From assembly GCA_948938605.1 (NCBI GenBank), contig CARAIG010000065.1:1-54335 (forward strand): 54,335 nucleotides of DNA, in the 5' to 3' direction. The DNA comes from an uncultured Eubacteriales bacterium. GTDB lineage: Bacteria > Bacillota > Clostridia > Christensenellales > CAG-314. Position numbers and translations under genes: made by a program. A model generated the notes under the pieces. It made no database searches, was not told where the DNA came from, and was given only the letters and a program-made list of their open reading frames with translations. Below are positions 19,523-28,633 of the stretch, in pieces. Each line of letters opens with the position of its first letter. Position 1 is the stretch's first letter.

Positions 19523-20716
19523 GTGGACGCGATATTTAATACCGAGTTACAGCATTGTTTTAGATATTTTTACGACAATTTCAGCCGCGAACCGCATTCG
19601 TACGGAATGATGGGGGACGCCATACCCGAAAAAAGCGATATTTGTTCGGTAGCCGCCAACGGATTTATGTTGGCAGGTATGGTTATCGGTGTGGAGTACG
19701 GCTACATCACAAAACAGCATGCGCACGATATTTGCAGTAAAACACTCGATACGTTTTTAACATTGCAGCGCAAAAACGGCTTTTATTACCACTTTTACCG
19801 CATAGACGATTTAAAGCGTTCAAACCGTTGCGAACTGTCTACAATCGATACCGCTCTGTTTATTGCAGGCGCACTGACTGCGGGCGCGTATTTCGGCGGC
19901 GACGTGTTAAACAAGGCGCGCGCTATCTATGCCGATTGCGACTGGGAACATTTTTACTCTCACGATAAGCGTTGGTTTTATATGTCGGAATACGACGACG
20001 GTTTTTCGGGTTATTGGGACTGGTATGCCGAGCAGTTATTAATGTATTTCTTGGCGGCGGGTTCACCCAAGGGCGTAAATATAGCCCGCGAAGCGTACTA
20101 TTCGTTTACCCGTAGGGAAGGCAGCTACCGTAACGGTCAGCATTATATTTACGGTTGGTTCGGCAGTTTGTTTATCCATCAGTTTTCCCACGCGTTTATC
20201 GATTTTCGCGGTTGTAAGGATGCGTTTAACACCGATTGGTTCGAAAACTCGCGCATAGCATCGTTGGAAAACCGACGTTTCTGTCAGGAAAATATACACG
20301 CATACAAAACGTACGGGGCTAACGCTTGGGGGCTTACATCGTGCCTAACCGCACACGGCTATCAAGGCTGTATCGGCGTCGAACCTAGCGGCGACGGCGG
20401 AACGTTGGAAAACTTATCTGACGGAACGGTTGCTCCTTGCGGTGCGTTAGGATCGATTGTGTTTACCCCGCAGGAAAGTTTGCAGGCGCTAAGGCATTAT
20501 TATTCTATCAGGCAGATTGTAGGCAAATACGGCTTAACCGACGCTTACAACGAAGACTCTAACTGGTATTGCGACAAGTATATTAGTATCGACAAGGGTA
20601 TAACGCTTTTAATGTTCGCAAACTATAACAAGCAAACGGTGTGGAAATATTTTACATCGTTGCCCGAAATACAGCAGGCTTACAAAATACTTGAAATTAA
20701 AAAGGAGAATGTATAA
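19523..20716 (+). CDS. Glycoamylase-like (GH144-type) enzyme, cytoplasmic paralogue
   Basis: 397 residues from GTG 19523 (GGTGG upstream), with no signal peptide, so it should act inside the cell. It aligns by eye along its whole length with the preceding lipoprotein: YGMMGDAIPEK...SVAANGFMLAGM, GYWDWYAEQLLMYFLAAGSP, DWFENSRIASLENRRFC, GTVAPCGALGSIVFTPQESL and SIDKGITLLMFANY. It probably shortens imported oligosaccharides before the GH94 phosphorylase acts. The pair looks like an in-operon duplication followed by a split between surface and cytoplasm. Confidence 0.82.
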   Translation: MDAIFNTELQHCFRYFYDNFSREPHSYGMMGDAIPEKSDICSVAANGFMLAGMVIGVEYGYITKQHAHDICSKTLDTFLTLQRKNGFYYHFYRIDDLKRSNRCELSTIDTALFIAGALTAGAYFGGDVLNKARAIYADCDWEHFYSHDKRWFYMSEYDDGFSGYWDWYAEQLLMYFLAAGSPKGVNIAREAYYSFTRREGSYRNGQHYIYGWFGSLFIHQFSHAFIDFRGCKDAFNTDWFENSRIASLENRRFCQENIHAYKTYGANAWGLTSCLTAHGYQGCIGVEPSGDGGTLENLSDGTVAPCGALGSIVFTPQESLQALRHYYSIRQIVGKYGLTDAYNEDSNWYCDKYISIDKGITLLMFANYNKQTVWKYFTSLPEIQQAYKILEIKKENV

Positions 20717-20718
20717 CC

Positions 20719-21846
20719 ATGGCAAGCATTTCTTTAAAAAATATTTGCAAAACGTATGCAGGTGACGTCAAGGCGGTTATCGATTTCAATTTGGAAATTC
20801 ACGACAAGGAATTTGTCGTATTCGTCGGACCGTCCGGTTGCGGTAAATCCACAACTCTGCGTATGATTGCAGGACTCGAAGAAATTACTTCGGGCGACTT
20901 GTACATCGAAGACAGACGCGTCAATAACGTCGAACCTAAGGATCGCGACATAGCAATGGTGTTCCAAAACTATGCGTTGTACCCTTATATGACGGTATTC
21001 GAAAATATGGCGTTCGGCTTGCGTTTGCGCAAAGTTCCTAAAAAGGAAATCGAGCAAAAAGTTAAGGAAGCGTCTAAAATTTTGGGTATCGAAGACTACC
21101 TTAACCGCAAACCCAAAAACTTGTCGGGCGGTCAGCGCCAACGTGTAGCGTTAGGTCGTGCAATTGTCCGCGAACCCAAAGTTTTCCTTTTGGACGAACC
21201 TTTGTCCAATTTGGACGCTAAAATGCGTACCCAAATGCGTACGGAAATTATCCGTCTGCACAACGAATTGCAAACGACTTTCGTATACGTTACCCACGAC
21301 CAAACCGAAGCTATGACAATGGGTACGCGTATCGTAGTAATGAAGGACGGCTACATTCAGCAAGTCGACACTCCCGACAACTTGTACGATTACCCCGTAA
21401 ATAAGTTTGTAGCGGGCTTTATCGGTACCCCGCAAATGAACTTTGTCGACGTCATTATGGAGCAGGACGGCAAAAAAGTTTCTGCCGTATTCGGTAGGAA
21501 CCGTATCGAAATCGCTAAGGAAACGGTAGCCCGTATCACTGCGGAAGAAGTTAACAAACGTCAGTTTGTAATCGGTATCCGTTCAGAAGACGTCCGTCTG
21601 TGCGACGAAAGCGAAGATACAAGCAAAAATAAAGCAATAGCTAACGGTGTTGTAAAAATTACCGAAAAACTCGGCAACGAAACGCTTGTTTACTGCACGC
21701 TCGAAGGTTTGCCCGACAGCGAATTCGTCGTTCGCGGCGGTGCGCGTTGTCGCGTAAATATCGGCGATCCCGTCAAAATTGCTTTCGACACAATCCATAT
21801 GCAATTGTTCGATTACGACACCGAACTCAACTTGTTAAAGAGATAA
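20719..21846 (+). CDS. ABC sugar importer ATPase (MsmX/UgpC type)
   Basis: A 375-residue ATPase with Walker A GPSGCGKST, signature LSGGQRQRVALGRAI, Walker B VFLLDEP, an H-loop (VTHDQTEAMT) and a C-terminal TOBE/OB region (from ~240). AAGGAG precedes the ATG. This family is known to energise several CUT1 importers, which fits a single ATPase for two permease pairs here. It is the last gene of the tightly packed part of the operon; a 141-bp gap follows. Confidence 0.95.
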   Translation: MASISLKNICKTYAGDVKAVIDFNLEIHDKEFVVFVGPSGCGKSTTLRMIAGLEEITSGDLYIEDRRVNNVEPKDRDIAMVFQNYALYPYMTVFENMAFGLRLRKVPKKEIEQKVKEASKILGIEDYLNRKPKNLSGGQRQRVALGRAIVREPKVFLLDEPLSNLDAKMRTQMRTEIIRLHNELQTTFVYVTHDQTEAMTMGTRIVVMKDGYIQQVDTPDNLYDYPVNKFVAGFIGTPQMNFVDVIMEQDGKKVSAVFGRNRIEIAKETVARITAEEVNKRQFVIGIRSEDVRLCDESEDTSKNKAIANGVVKITEKLGNETLVYCTLEGLPDSEFVVRGGARCRVNIGDPVKIAFDTIHMQLFDYDTELNLLKR

Positions 21847-21918
21847 TTATCATTTACGAATCAATCTGCTTTTCAACGTAATATTTGAACATTGCAAACC
21901 GTACAAGCGCATTAGCGC

Positions 21919-21937
21919 ACACTGAACTTTGCAGTGT
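21919..21937 (+). other. Intergenic hairpin before the six-repeat lipoprotein
   Basis: ACACTG (21919-21924) pairs with CAGTGT (21932-21937) around seven bases, just after a small GCGC-ATTA-GCGC stem (21907-21918). There is no T-run, so it is not a good terminator. It may stabilise or process the mRNA for the downstream lipoprotein. No convincing new promoter is visible in the 141-bp gap. Confidence 0.4.
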
Positions 21938-21987
21938 TCTAATCTCGTTGACGGGCAGTTGAATAAATTTAAAAAAGGAGAAAAACA

Positions 21988-24642
21988 ATGAAAAAGAAAC
22001 TTTTAGTCATTTTGTTGGCACTTGTAATGGTCGCAAGTCTTATTACAGCTGTCTCTTGTAACAAAAGTGGCGTAACAATCGATCTTGTAATCGACGGTTG
22101 GTTTGATAAGGACGCCGAAGGCTCCGAAGATCCCGACGCTCAGGCAGCGTATAAACCTTCAGTAAAAGACGGTGTTTTGACCGTTGATTACGAAAGCGTT
22201 GGCGAATGGCAAGTAATGCAACTTGCTACAACCAAATTCGAATTGAGCGATTTGGAAAAAATCACCGCGTTGGAACTTACCGCTTCGGCAGATAAAGATA
22301 CGCGCATTATGCTCAAAATAGAATATCTCGGTTCTAGCGACAACTACATCGAATGCTATGCCGACCTCAAAACGACCGAAGCGTCCTATACGTTCGATTT
22401 GTCCAAGGCTATTAACCTTTCCAAGTCTTTAAGGATTTCCTTGTTCATTGAACCGGGCAAAATTGCTAACGAAGGTTCGGTTGTATTCAAGAGCCTTAAA
22501 CTCGTTGAAAAAGCCACTGCCGATTTTGAAAAAGGCGAAGCAACGATTGCCGCTCTCGGTGAAGAAAACGTTATTACGGCTACAAACAAAAAAATCGGCA
22601 ATTGGTACGACTGGAAACAGGAAGCATACACAATTACCGAAAATAACGGTGTTTACACTGTAAATTACCAAAAAGTAGGTGAATGGAATACTTTGCAAGC
22701 GGTAGTTACAGGCGAAGCAATAACCTCCATGAAGTCCCTTAAAATTAAACTCGGCGGATTGACCGTTGGCGAAAAAGTTATTATTAAACTTGACGCTAAG
22801 GAAAAGACTTTTGATGTAACCGCTGCCGAACAAGAATTTATTCTTGACATTGTCGGTGTTGAAAACGCTAGCAAAGTAGGTATCATAATGGCTCCCGGCA
22901 ACGCTTCCGCAAAAGGTTCGTTTACAATCATTAACGCAGAATTCTCTACCGACAAAGCACCCGAAGAACCGGTAATAAAGGACGACATCAACAACATAAC
23001 CGAAACAAACGGCGCTATTACTAAGTATGAAGAATCTCTTTTCTATACCACAAGTGAAAAAGACGGTATTGTAACCGTAACTTATAGCAACAAGGACATA
23101 TATGAAACGCTTAAAGCAAAGTTGAGCGGCGCAGTTAGTTCTTATACAGTATTCAAAGTAACAATTAAAGGTAATGTCGGCGATACATTTATGATTAAGT
23201 CCAACATTGATCGAAACGAAGCAACGTTTACTCTTGAACAAGAACAACAGGAATTAACACTTGCTCTTGCAAAAGGCGATATCCAATGGGTTGGTATTAT
23301 AGCTGCTCCCGGTACGGTCGTAGCGCAAGGTTCTTTCCAAATTATCGAAGCAAAACTTGCTAATGAGGAAGTTGTCGATCCCGATATGAACACGATTACG
23401 GCACAAAATACGGCAATTACCAAATGGATGTCAACGTCTGTTTACACTGTAACGGAAAACGGCGGTGTTATTACTGTAGCGTACAATAAGGGCACATGGG
23501 ATACTCTTGAAGCAAAAGTCGAAGGTACTCTTACTTCGATGGCTTCTATTAAAATCAAGCTTAAAGGTACGGTAGGCGACAAATTCTTAATTAAATATGA
23601 AAATAAAGATTTGGAGGAAGTTACGTTGGAAAGCGAAGAACAAGAATTCATTCTTGCAATAAACGCTACGCTTGAATCCACAAGAGTAGGCATTATTCCC
23701 GCTCCTAATGTCGAAACCGAAGGTACTTTCCAAATTATCAGCGCGTCATTCTCCACTGATAAAGCTCCCGTTGAACCCGAGGAACCCAAAGACGATGTTA
23801 ACGAGATTACCGCTTCGAACGGCGCAATTACAAAGTGGACGCAAACTGCAATCTACACAGTTGCCGAAGGCGAAGGCGTTATCACTGTAACTTACACAAA
23901 CAAAGGTGAATGGGACACGCTTCAAGCAAAGTTAAGCGGTGCTATCAGTTCCTACAATGCTTTAAAAATTACGGTTAAAGGCAATGTCGGCGATACATTT
24001 ATGATTAAAACCAACAAAGGTAGCGCGGGAGTGGATGAAAAGGTATTTACACTCACAGCTACGGAAGAAGAATTAACTCTTAACATTGTAAATAAAGATA
24101 TTGAATGGGTAGGTATTATTCCGCAACAGGGAACGGCTAATGTATCTGGTACTTTCCAAATTGTTAAAGCGGAACTTGCTAATGAAGAACCTGTTACAAA
24201 TCCTAACCTTAACACAATCACTGCCGATAACACCAAAATTACAAAGTGGTACTGCGATGACGGTAAAATGACTGTAACAGATGGCGAAAACGGAGCTAAA
24301 ATAGTTTCGTATGTTGACAATCACACTTGGTCTTGGCTTAAAGCAGATGTGGCTGGCGACGATCTTGCTACAATGAAATCTTTCCGCATTACTATCAAAG
24401 GTGCTGTTGGTGACGTGCTTCTTGTTAAGCTTTTTGATAATGGTGGTTTGGAATACAAAATTGAAAACCCTCCACTCGATACTGCAGATGAAAAAGTAAT
24501 CATTATCGATTTGACAACGGTTGAATACGATGTTAGCAAGCCTATCCTTATAGCGTACAACTGGAGTGATAATGCTCCCGCAGGACAATTCACGATTGTA
24601 AATGCCGAGTTCTCTACCGAACCCGCGACTTCTGTCGAATAA
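21988..24642 (+). CDS. Surface lipoprotein with six tandem beta-rich repeats (putative glycan-binding)
   Basis: An 884-residue lipoprotein (lipobox AVSC, Cys24) with a strong AAAGGAG site. The mature protein is six repeats of about 125-145 residues: roughly 28-175, 194-321, 334-460, 467-591, 604-733 and 740-877. They are joined by Asp/Glu/Pro linkers. The repeat core reads ITxxNxAITKW, YTVxExGVITVxY, GxWDTLxAKLxG, KITxKGxVGDxFxIK and WVGIIPxxGT, all beta-strand patterns with a conserved Trp pair. Size and pattern suit jelly-roll carbohydrate-binding modules, although I recognise no named family. Its position after the importer ATPase suggests a surface trap for the glucan. Function is inference; the repeats and lipid anchor are seen. 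Confidence 0.85.
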   Translation: MKKKLLVILLALVMVASLITAVSCNKSGVTIDLVIDGWFDKDAEGSEDPDAQAAYKPSVKDGVLTVDYESVGEWQVMQLATTKFELSDLEKITALELTASADKDTRIMLKIEYLGSSDNYIECYADLKTTEASYTFDLSKAINLSKSLRISLFIEPGKIANEGSVVFKSLKLVEKATADFEKGEATIAALGEENVITATNKKIGNWYDWKQEAYTITENNGVYTVNYQKVGEWNTLQAVVTGEAITSMKSLKIKLGGLTVGEKVIIKLDAKEKTFDVTAAEQEFILDIVGVENASKVGIIMAPGNASAKGSFTIINAEFSTDKAPEEPVIKDDINNITETNGAITKYEESLFYTTSEKDGIVTVTYSNKDIYETLKAKLSGAVSSYTVFKVTIKGNVGDTFMIKSNIDRNEATFTLEQEQQELTLALAKGDIQWVGIIAAPGTVVAQGSFQIIEAKLANEEVVDPDMNTITAQNTAITKWMSTSVYTVTENGGVITVAYNKGTWDTLEAKVEGTLTSMASIKIKLKGTVGDKFLIKYENKDLEEVTLESEEQEFILAINATLESTRVGIIPAPNVETEGTFQIISASFSTDKAPVEPEEPKDDVNEITASNGAITKWTQTAIYTVAEGEGVITVTYTNKGEWDTLQAKLSGAISSYNALKITVKGNVGDTFMIKTNKGSAGVDEKVFTLTATEEELTLNIVNKDIEWVGIIPQQGTANVSGTFQIVKAELANEEPVTNPNLNTITADNTKITKWYCDDGKMTVTDGENGAKIVSYVDNHTWSWLKADVAGDDLATMKSFRITIKGAVGDVLLVKLFDNGGLEYKIENPPLDTADEKVIIIDLTTVEYDVSKPILIAYNWSDNAPAGQFTIVNAEFSTEPATSVE

Positions 24643-24662
24643 CATAATTCGTTTTACAAAAA

Positions 24663-24695
24663 AAAACACGCGACAACAGTCGTGTGTTTTTTTTT
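24663..24695 (+). terminator. Terminator of the glucan locus
   Basis: AAAACACGCGAC (24663-24674) and GTCGTGTGTTTT (24679-24690) form a 12-bp stem with one G-U pair and a 4-base loop, followed by more T. It closes the operon that starts at about 2833. Confidence 0.93.
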
Positions 24696-24813
24696 ATATC
24701 AAAACTGCTTTAACGGCAATTTGGTTGCAATGCAACGGAACTACTGTGATGCCGCAAAAATTTAACGACTTAGCATATAAAAAACGTAAAACATTATTGT
24801 ATTCGATGCGTAG

Positions 24814-24842
24814 TTGACTAACTTATAAATATATAATATAAT
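24814..24842 (+). promoter_or_regulatory. Sigma-A promoter with ~190-nt leader for 25038
   Basis: TTGACT (24814-24819), 17 bases, TATAAT (24837-24842). The leader to the ATG at 25038 contains a 6-bp hairpin (24968-24973 with 24979-24984) that competes with an overlapping CGCAAA/TTTGCG pairing. I see no known riboswitch. The stretch 24696-24813 has nothing I can name. Confidence 0.8.
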
Positions 24843-25037
24843 ATATACACAAATAGGTGACGATATAGGCGGGACGCAGTGATATGTATCCCATACAAAA
24901 ATCAATTCTTATAAACAATAACTAATTACAACTAATAGCCATTATATACCGCATTGCGCAAACATTTGCGAACTGTCGGTTCGCTAAATTCGTGTGCGAT
25001 ATGTAATTACACTAACTTATACTTCATTGAGGAAATT

Positions 25038-26342
25038 ATGAAAGATTGGCTTAAATTTTATTTCGGAAGTTTTTTCAATAATAAGCTGGCAAGGGAAGCG
25101 GAGGAGCGTAGTGGTTGGAACTGCGCGTTGTCGTATTTTGTTGCGGTAATACTTATGCTTTTGGTGCTTGTAGGCAGCGTGCTTGCGTGTTTTCCGTCGC
25201 ATTATAACCGTTCTGACGACTTTAAAGGGGTTTTAAACGGCGTTTTTGGCGATGGCGAGTATTCTGTCGAATTTGCAGTTAAGGATAGACACGGCGTAAG
25301 CAATGCCGTTATAAACACGTTTTTAAGTGACGAAGACAAGGCAAAGTACGGCATTAACGGTTACAACGTAATTTTGGACGCACGCGATATTTATACAAAT
25401 TACAACGACTTTTCGCTAACTGTAAAAAAGGCTAATTCGCAGGAAGAAATAAGTTACGACGCTTTCCGCAGTCTTTCTTCCGACGAAAAAAAGAATTATC
25501 AAATTGCCATAACATTCGGCGACAATGCGTTGGAATACACTCCCGAACGCATACAAATTTACCGCGAATTTTTATCTCAACAAAACGGTGAGGTGTTGAC
25601 GGAGTACAACAAACTTTTAGTAGACGGCGAAGTGCCGTTTGAAAACCACGTCAAGCTGTACGAATTGTACTTTAAAAATTACTATACCGAACTTGTCGGT
25701 TACGACAATTTCGGTGTTGCGCCTACAATGCGCACATATTATATAAACAAGTATCTTGCGCCCGACGCCAACGGCGAAGCATACCGCAATTACATTGTTG
25801 TTTTGCAGGACATCGTGTTTGCGTCTTGGTATACCGATGACGGCGTACTGCAATCTATTAGCGGTTACTATCCCGCAGCCGACGTAATGTTAAACAAAGC
25901 AACGCCCGAACAGATTGCTATGTTTATGGTAAATACCTTTAACACAAACAGCAATATAATAATGCTAAATTATATGGTAAATATGTTTACGGGTGCAATT
26001 ATTATGCTTGCCGTATGGTTCGGCCTTGCGTTGATTACGTCGTTAATAGGTAAATTTGCCAAACAGGAACGTCTTGTGGGTTTTGGCGCAATGACAAAAG
26101 TAGTAGGAACGTTCCAATTTATGAGCTTGGTGTTTGCGGCAGTAGTGGCGTTTGTTTTAAGCTTCTTTACTTCCAAATCGGTATTTTTTATCGTAGCGAT
26201 TGCAACTTACGGGGCTTGTATGCTTGTGCGTACAGTTGTGTATGCCGCGCTTATCAACCGCATTAAGGACGACGATGACGACGAAGACGAACCTGCAAGT
26301 AAAGACGGCGACGCTGTTGAAGTCGTTACGTCAAATTCTTAG
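25038..26342 (+). CDS. Membrane protein with large extracytoplasmic loop (DUF1189-like topology)
   Basis: 434 residues. The start at 25038 has GAGG 5-8 bases upstream; an upstream ATG (24954) adds 28 residues without a site. There is one helix at ~30-52 (FVAVILMLLVLVGSVLACF), then a soluble extracytoplasmic domain (~55-305). Three helices follow in the C-terminal third (~310-335, ~355-380, ~385-405), and the protein ends in an acidic tail with DDDDDEDE. This layout resembles DUF1189 proteins found near maltodextrin importers, but the match is topological only. Its position after the glucan locus and its own promoter suggest independent control. Confidence 0.7.
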   Translation: MKDWLKFYFGSFFNNKLAREAEERSGWNCALSYFVAVILMLLVLVGSVLACFPSHYNRSDDFKGVLNGVFGDGEYSVEFAVKDRHGVSNAVINTFLSDEDKAKYGINGYNVILDARDIYTNYNDFSLTVKKANSQEEISYDAFRSLSSDEKKNYQIAITFGDNALEYTPERIQIYREFLSQQNGEVLTEYNKLLVDGEVPFENHVKLYELYFKNYYTELVGYDNFGVAPTMRTYYINKYLAPDANGEAYRNYIVVLQDIVFASWYTDDGVLQSISGYYPAADVMLNKATPEQIAMFMVNTFNTNSNIIMLNYMVNMFTGAIIMLAVWFGLALITSLIGKFAKQERLVGFGAMTKVVGTFQFMSLVFAAVVAFVLSFFTSKSVFFIVAIATYGACMLVRTVVYAALINRIKDDDDDEDEPASKDGDAVEVVTSNS

Positions 26343-26387
26343 ACGTCTAGTGCAACATTGCAAAACGTTTTAGTTGTTATGTTCAAC

Positions 26388-26417
26388 AAAAGGAACACTT
26401 GTGGTAGTGTTCCTTTT
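26388..26417 (+). terminator. Rho-independent terminator
   Basis: AAAAGGAACACT (26388-26399) pairs perfectly with AGTGTTCCTTTT (26406-26417) around a 6-base loop. It separates 25038 from the MATE gene. No separate promoter is obvious in the 28 bases that remain. Confidence 0.9.
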
Positions 26418-26445
26418 AAACAGTAATTTTTATAAGGATTTTTGA

Positions 26446-27792
26446 TTGAAACCGTCAATGGGTAAAACTGTCGATTTAACACAAGGGTCTATACCTAAAA
26501 AACTTGTAACCTTTGCCTTACCGTTAATGGTGGGCAATTTGTTGCAGCAGTTTTACAATATAGCGGACACAATAATTGTAGGCAAATTTTTGGGCGAAGA
26601 CGCCCTTGCCGCCGTCGGTTCGGCATACACGATTATGATATTGATTACGTCAATTATTATAGGACTGTGTATGGGCAGCAGCGTGTATTTTTCTATGCGC
26701 TTCGGTCAAAAGGATTTTGACGGTATAAGGCAGTCGTTTTTTATTTCCTTTGTAGGCATTTTAATTGTAACAGTAGTTTTAAATGCGCTTGCATACATAT
26801 TGCTTAATGTTTTAATAAAGTTAATGAACATTCCCTTAAATATACAGTCAATGTTTAGGGAATATATGCTTGTTGTATTTGCCGGAATATTTGCAATCTT
26901 TTTATATAATATTTTTTCTAATTTATTGCGCTCGGTGGGCAATTCGCTTGTCCCGTTAGTTTTCCTTGCGGTATCTGCCGTAACTAATGTAGGGCTTGAT
27001 TTTCTCTTTGTTTTGCATTTTAAACTGGGTGTAGTGGGCGCGGCGATAGCGACGGTAATTGCGCAGTACCTTTCGGGAATAGGCATAATGTTGTATTATT
27101 TTATAGGCGGCGGCAATCTGCGCGTAAACCGTAATGATATGAAGTGGAGCAACGCTGTTTTTAAGGACATTTCCCGCCTTTCTGCAATGACGTGCATACA
27201 GCAGTCCATTATGAATTTCGGTATACTTATGGTGCAAGGGCTTGTAAACAGTTTTGGCACTTCGGTAATGGCAGCATTCGCAGCAGGGGTTAAAATCGAC
27301 ACTTTGGCGTATTCGCCCGTACAGGATTTCGGCAATGCTTTTTCGTCCTTCGTTGCACAAAATTACGGTGCCGAGCAGGATTACAGGGTTAAAAAAGGTG
27401 TAAAAACGGCGGGGGTAATGGTAATTTGCTTTTGCGCGGCAATCAGTTTACTTGTCTGTTTGTTGGCAAACCCGCTTATGCAAGTATTTGTCGATGCCGA
27501 AAAAGTCGAAGTCATATCTATCGGAGTTAAGTATCTGCGTATCGAAGGCGCGTGCTATATCGGTATAGGACTGCTGTTTATGCTGTACGGCTATTACCGC
27601 GCAATAAACAAACCGTTAATGTCTATAATCCTTACGGTAATTTCGTTGGGCGTACGCGTTGCACTGGCTTACATTTTAGTGTATTTTACAACTTTGGGCG
27701 CAGTGGGCATTTGGATGTCTATTCCGATAGGGTGGTTCATTGCCGATTTAACCGGTATATTGTACGGCGTTTTTACAAGGAAACCGATCTAG
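26446..27792 (+). CDS. MATE-family multidrug exporter
   Basis: A 448-residue, 12-helix cation-coupled antiporter. The start PKKLVTFALPLMVGNLLQQF and the FYNIADTIIVGKFLGEDALAAVG stretch are typical of the DinF/MepA-like branch, and the second half repeats the fold from ~240. I use the TTG at 26446 because AAGGA lies seven bases upstream; an ATG four codons later is the alternative. Substrates cannot be read from sequence. It has its own terminator downstream. Confidence 0.92.
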   Translation: MKPSMGKTVDLTQGSIPKKLVTFALPLMVGNLLQQFYNIADTIIVGKFLGEDALAAVGSAYTIMILITSIIIGLCMGSSVYFSMRFGQKDFDGIRQSFFISFVGILIVTVVLNALAYILLNVLIKLMNIPLNIQSMFREYMLVVFAGIFAIFLYNIFSNLLRSVGNSLVPLVFLAVSAVTNVGLDFLFVLHFKLGVVGAAIATVIAQYLSGIGIMLYYFIGGGNLRVNRNDMKWSNAVFKDISRLSAMTCIQQSIMNFGILMVQGLVNSFGTSVMAAFAAGVKIDTLAYSPVQDFGNAFSSFVAQNYGAEQDYRVKKGVKTAGVMVICFCAAISLLVCLLANPLMQVFVDAEKVEVISIGVKYLRIEGACYIGIGLLFMLYGYYRAINKPLMSIILTVISLGVRVALAYILVYFTTLGAVGIWMSIPIGWFIADLTGILYGVFTRKPI

Positions 27793-27825
27793 ATTAATTT
27801 GGGGCTGTTCGGTAAAGCAGTATAA

Positions 27826-27857
27826 AAACGCTCCACAATTAGCATAGCGGAGCGTTT
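27826..27857 (+). terminator. Terminator between convergent MATE and DUF4097 genes
   Basis: AAACGCTCC (27826-27834) pairs with GGAGCGTTT (27849-27857) around a 14-base loop. It is flanked by A-rich and T-rich DNA on both sides, so it may work in both directions. Confidence 0.7.
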
Positions 27858-27913
27858 AAATTATATGCAAACCGTTTAACGGCTTTCTAATCTCACGTTG
27901 CTACAACGTAATA

Positions 27914-28576
27914 TTACAACTCGACAAACGACAAGTTTATATCGCCGTTATTACAATTTACAATAAGCGATTTTGCGCCGTCCTCTTTATTTGCTGGTAA
28001 ATTGCAATCACCCTTTTTAATGGTGCAGTCAATGGCAAACGTATCCCAATTGCCTATTATAGTGCCTTTGATATTTCCGTTTTTGGCAGTTAAATTGACG
28101 GTTTTGCCCACATTAGCTTTGGTGATTTTAACGTCGCCACCGTTAGAATTTAGCAACATATTGTCTTGTACGGACAAATTGTTTACAATAATGTTTTCGT
28201 TGGTTGTAGTAACGTTTAATTCGGTCAACGCATCGTTCGGCACCTTAATGGTAATTTTGCGGTAGTCGGCAGACGGCTTAAAACCGATAAAGTCGTTCCA
28301 GCTTTTATTGGCACTGTATTTAACGGACATTTCGCCGTCATTTACAATTTGTATATCGTAGTATTCTTTTTCGCTTTCGTAACAATCTATGTGTATTTTA
28401 TTGTCGTCCGATTGGCTTATTTCGACAATTCTGTCAATAACGTCGACGGTAATGCTTTTTACAGTGGTGCAATCGTAGGAATATTCTTTTGTAATGAACA
28501 TTTGGTTGTTGTCGCAACCTACAAATGTAATAAGCAAAACAGGTATTAAAAATAGTGCAAAAATTAGTTTTTTCAT
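27914..28576 (-). CDS. DUF4097-type beta-repeat lipoprotein
   Basis: A 220-residue lipoprotein (lipobox TFVGC, Cys21) with AGGAG upstream. The mature part is a right-handed beta-stack of the DUF4097 type: short repeats such as LTELNVTTTNENIIVNNLSV, LLNSNGGDVKITKANVG and LTAKNGNIKGTIIG. Such proteins are often found with envelope-stress or permease genes, but their molecular role is not settled. Its promoter has the 19-bp spacing used by MerR-family activators, and the divergent gene is a MerR regulator, so it is the regulator's likely target. Confidence 0.82.
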   Translation of the reverse strand: MKKLIFALFLIPVLLITFVGCDNNQMFITKEYSYDCTTVKSITVDVIDRIVEISQSDDNKIHIDCYESEKEYYDIQIVNDGEMSVKYSANKSWNDFIGFKPSADYRKITIKVPNDALTELNVTTTNENIIVNNLSVQDNMLLNSNGGDVKITKANVGKTVNLTAKNGNIKGTIIGNWDTFAIDCTIKKGDCNLPANKEDGAKSLIVNCNNGDINLSFVEL

Positions 28577-28603
28577 AATTATTTACTCCTAAAATCATTT
28601 GCT

Positions 28604-28632
28604 TGACAATGCTGTTTGTCAATGATAAAATT
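28604..28632 (+). promoter_or_regulatory. Promoter of the MerR gene, with 7-bp dyad
   Basis: TTGACA (28604-28609), 17 bases, TAAAAT (28627-28632) reading toward merR. The -35 is part of a perfect dyad, TTGACAA (28604-28610) with TTGTCAA (28617-28623). Its predicted start falls at the edge of the MerR operator, so bound MerR should also limit its own synthesis. Confidence 0.7.
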
Positions 28633-28633
28633 A

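Noticed and set aside
22429..23247. 272-residue minus-strand frame inside the six-repeat lipoprotein
   Set aside because: Low-complexity Phe/Asn/Cys-rich shadow of a strong plus-strand gene; no start signals.
24860..24900. GGGACGCA motif suggesting a c-di-GMP riboswitch
   Set aside because: Only that short string matches; the other conserved helices and the tetraloop receptor are absent.
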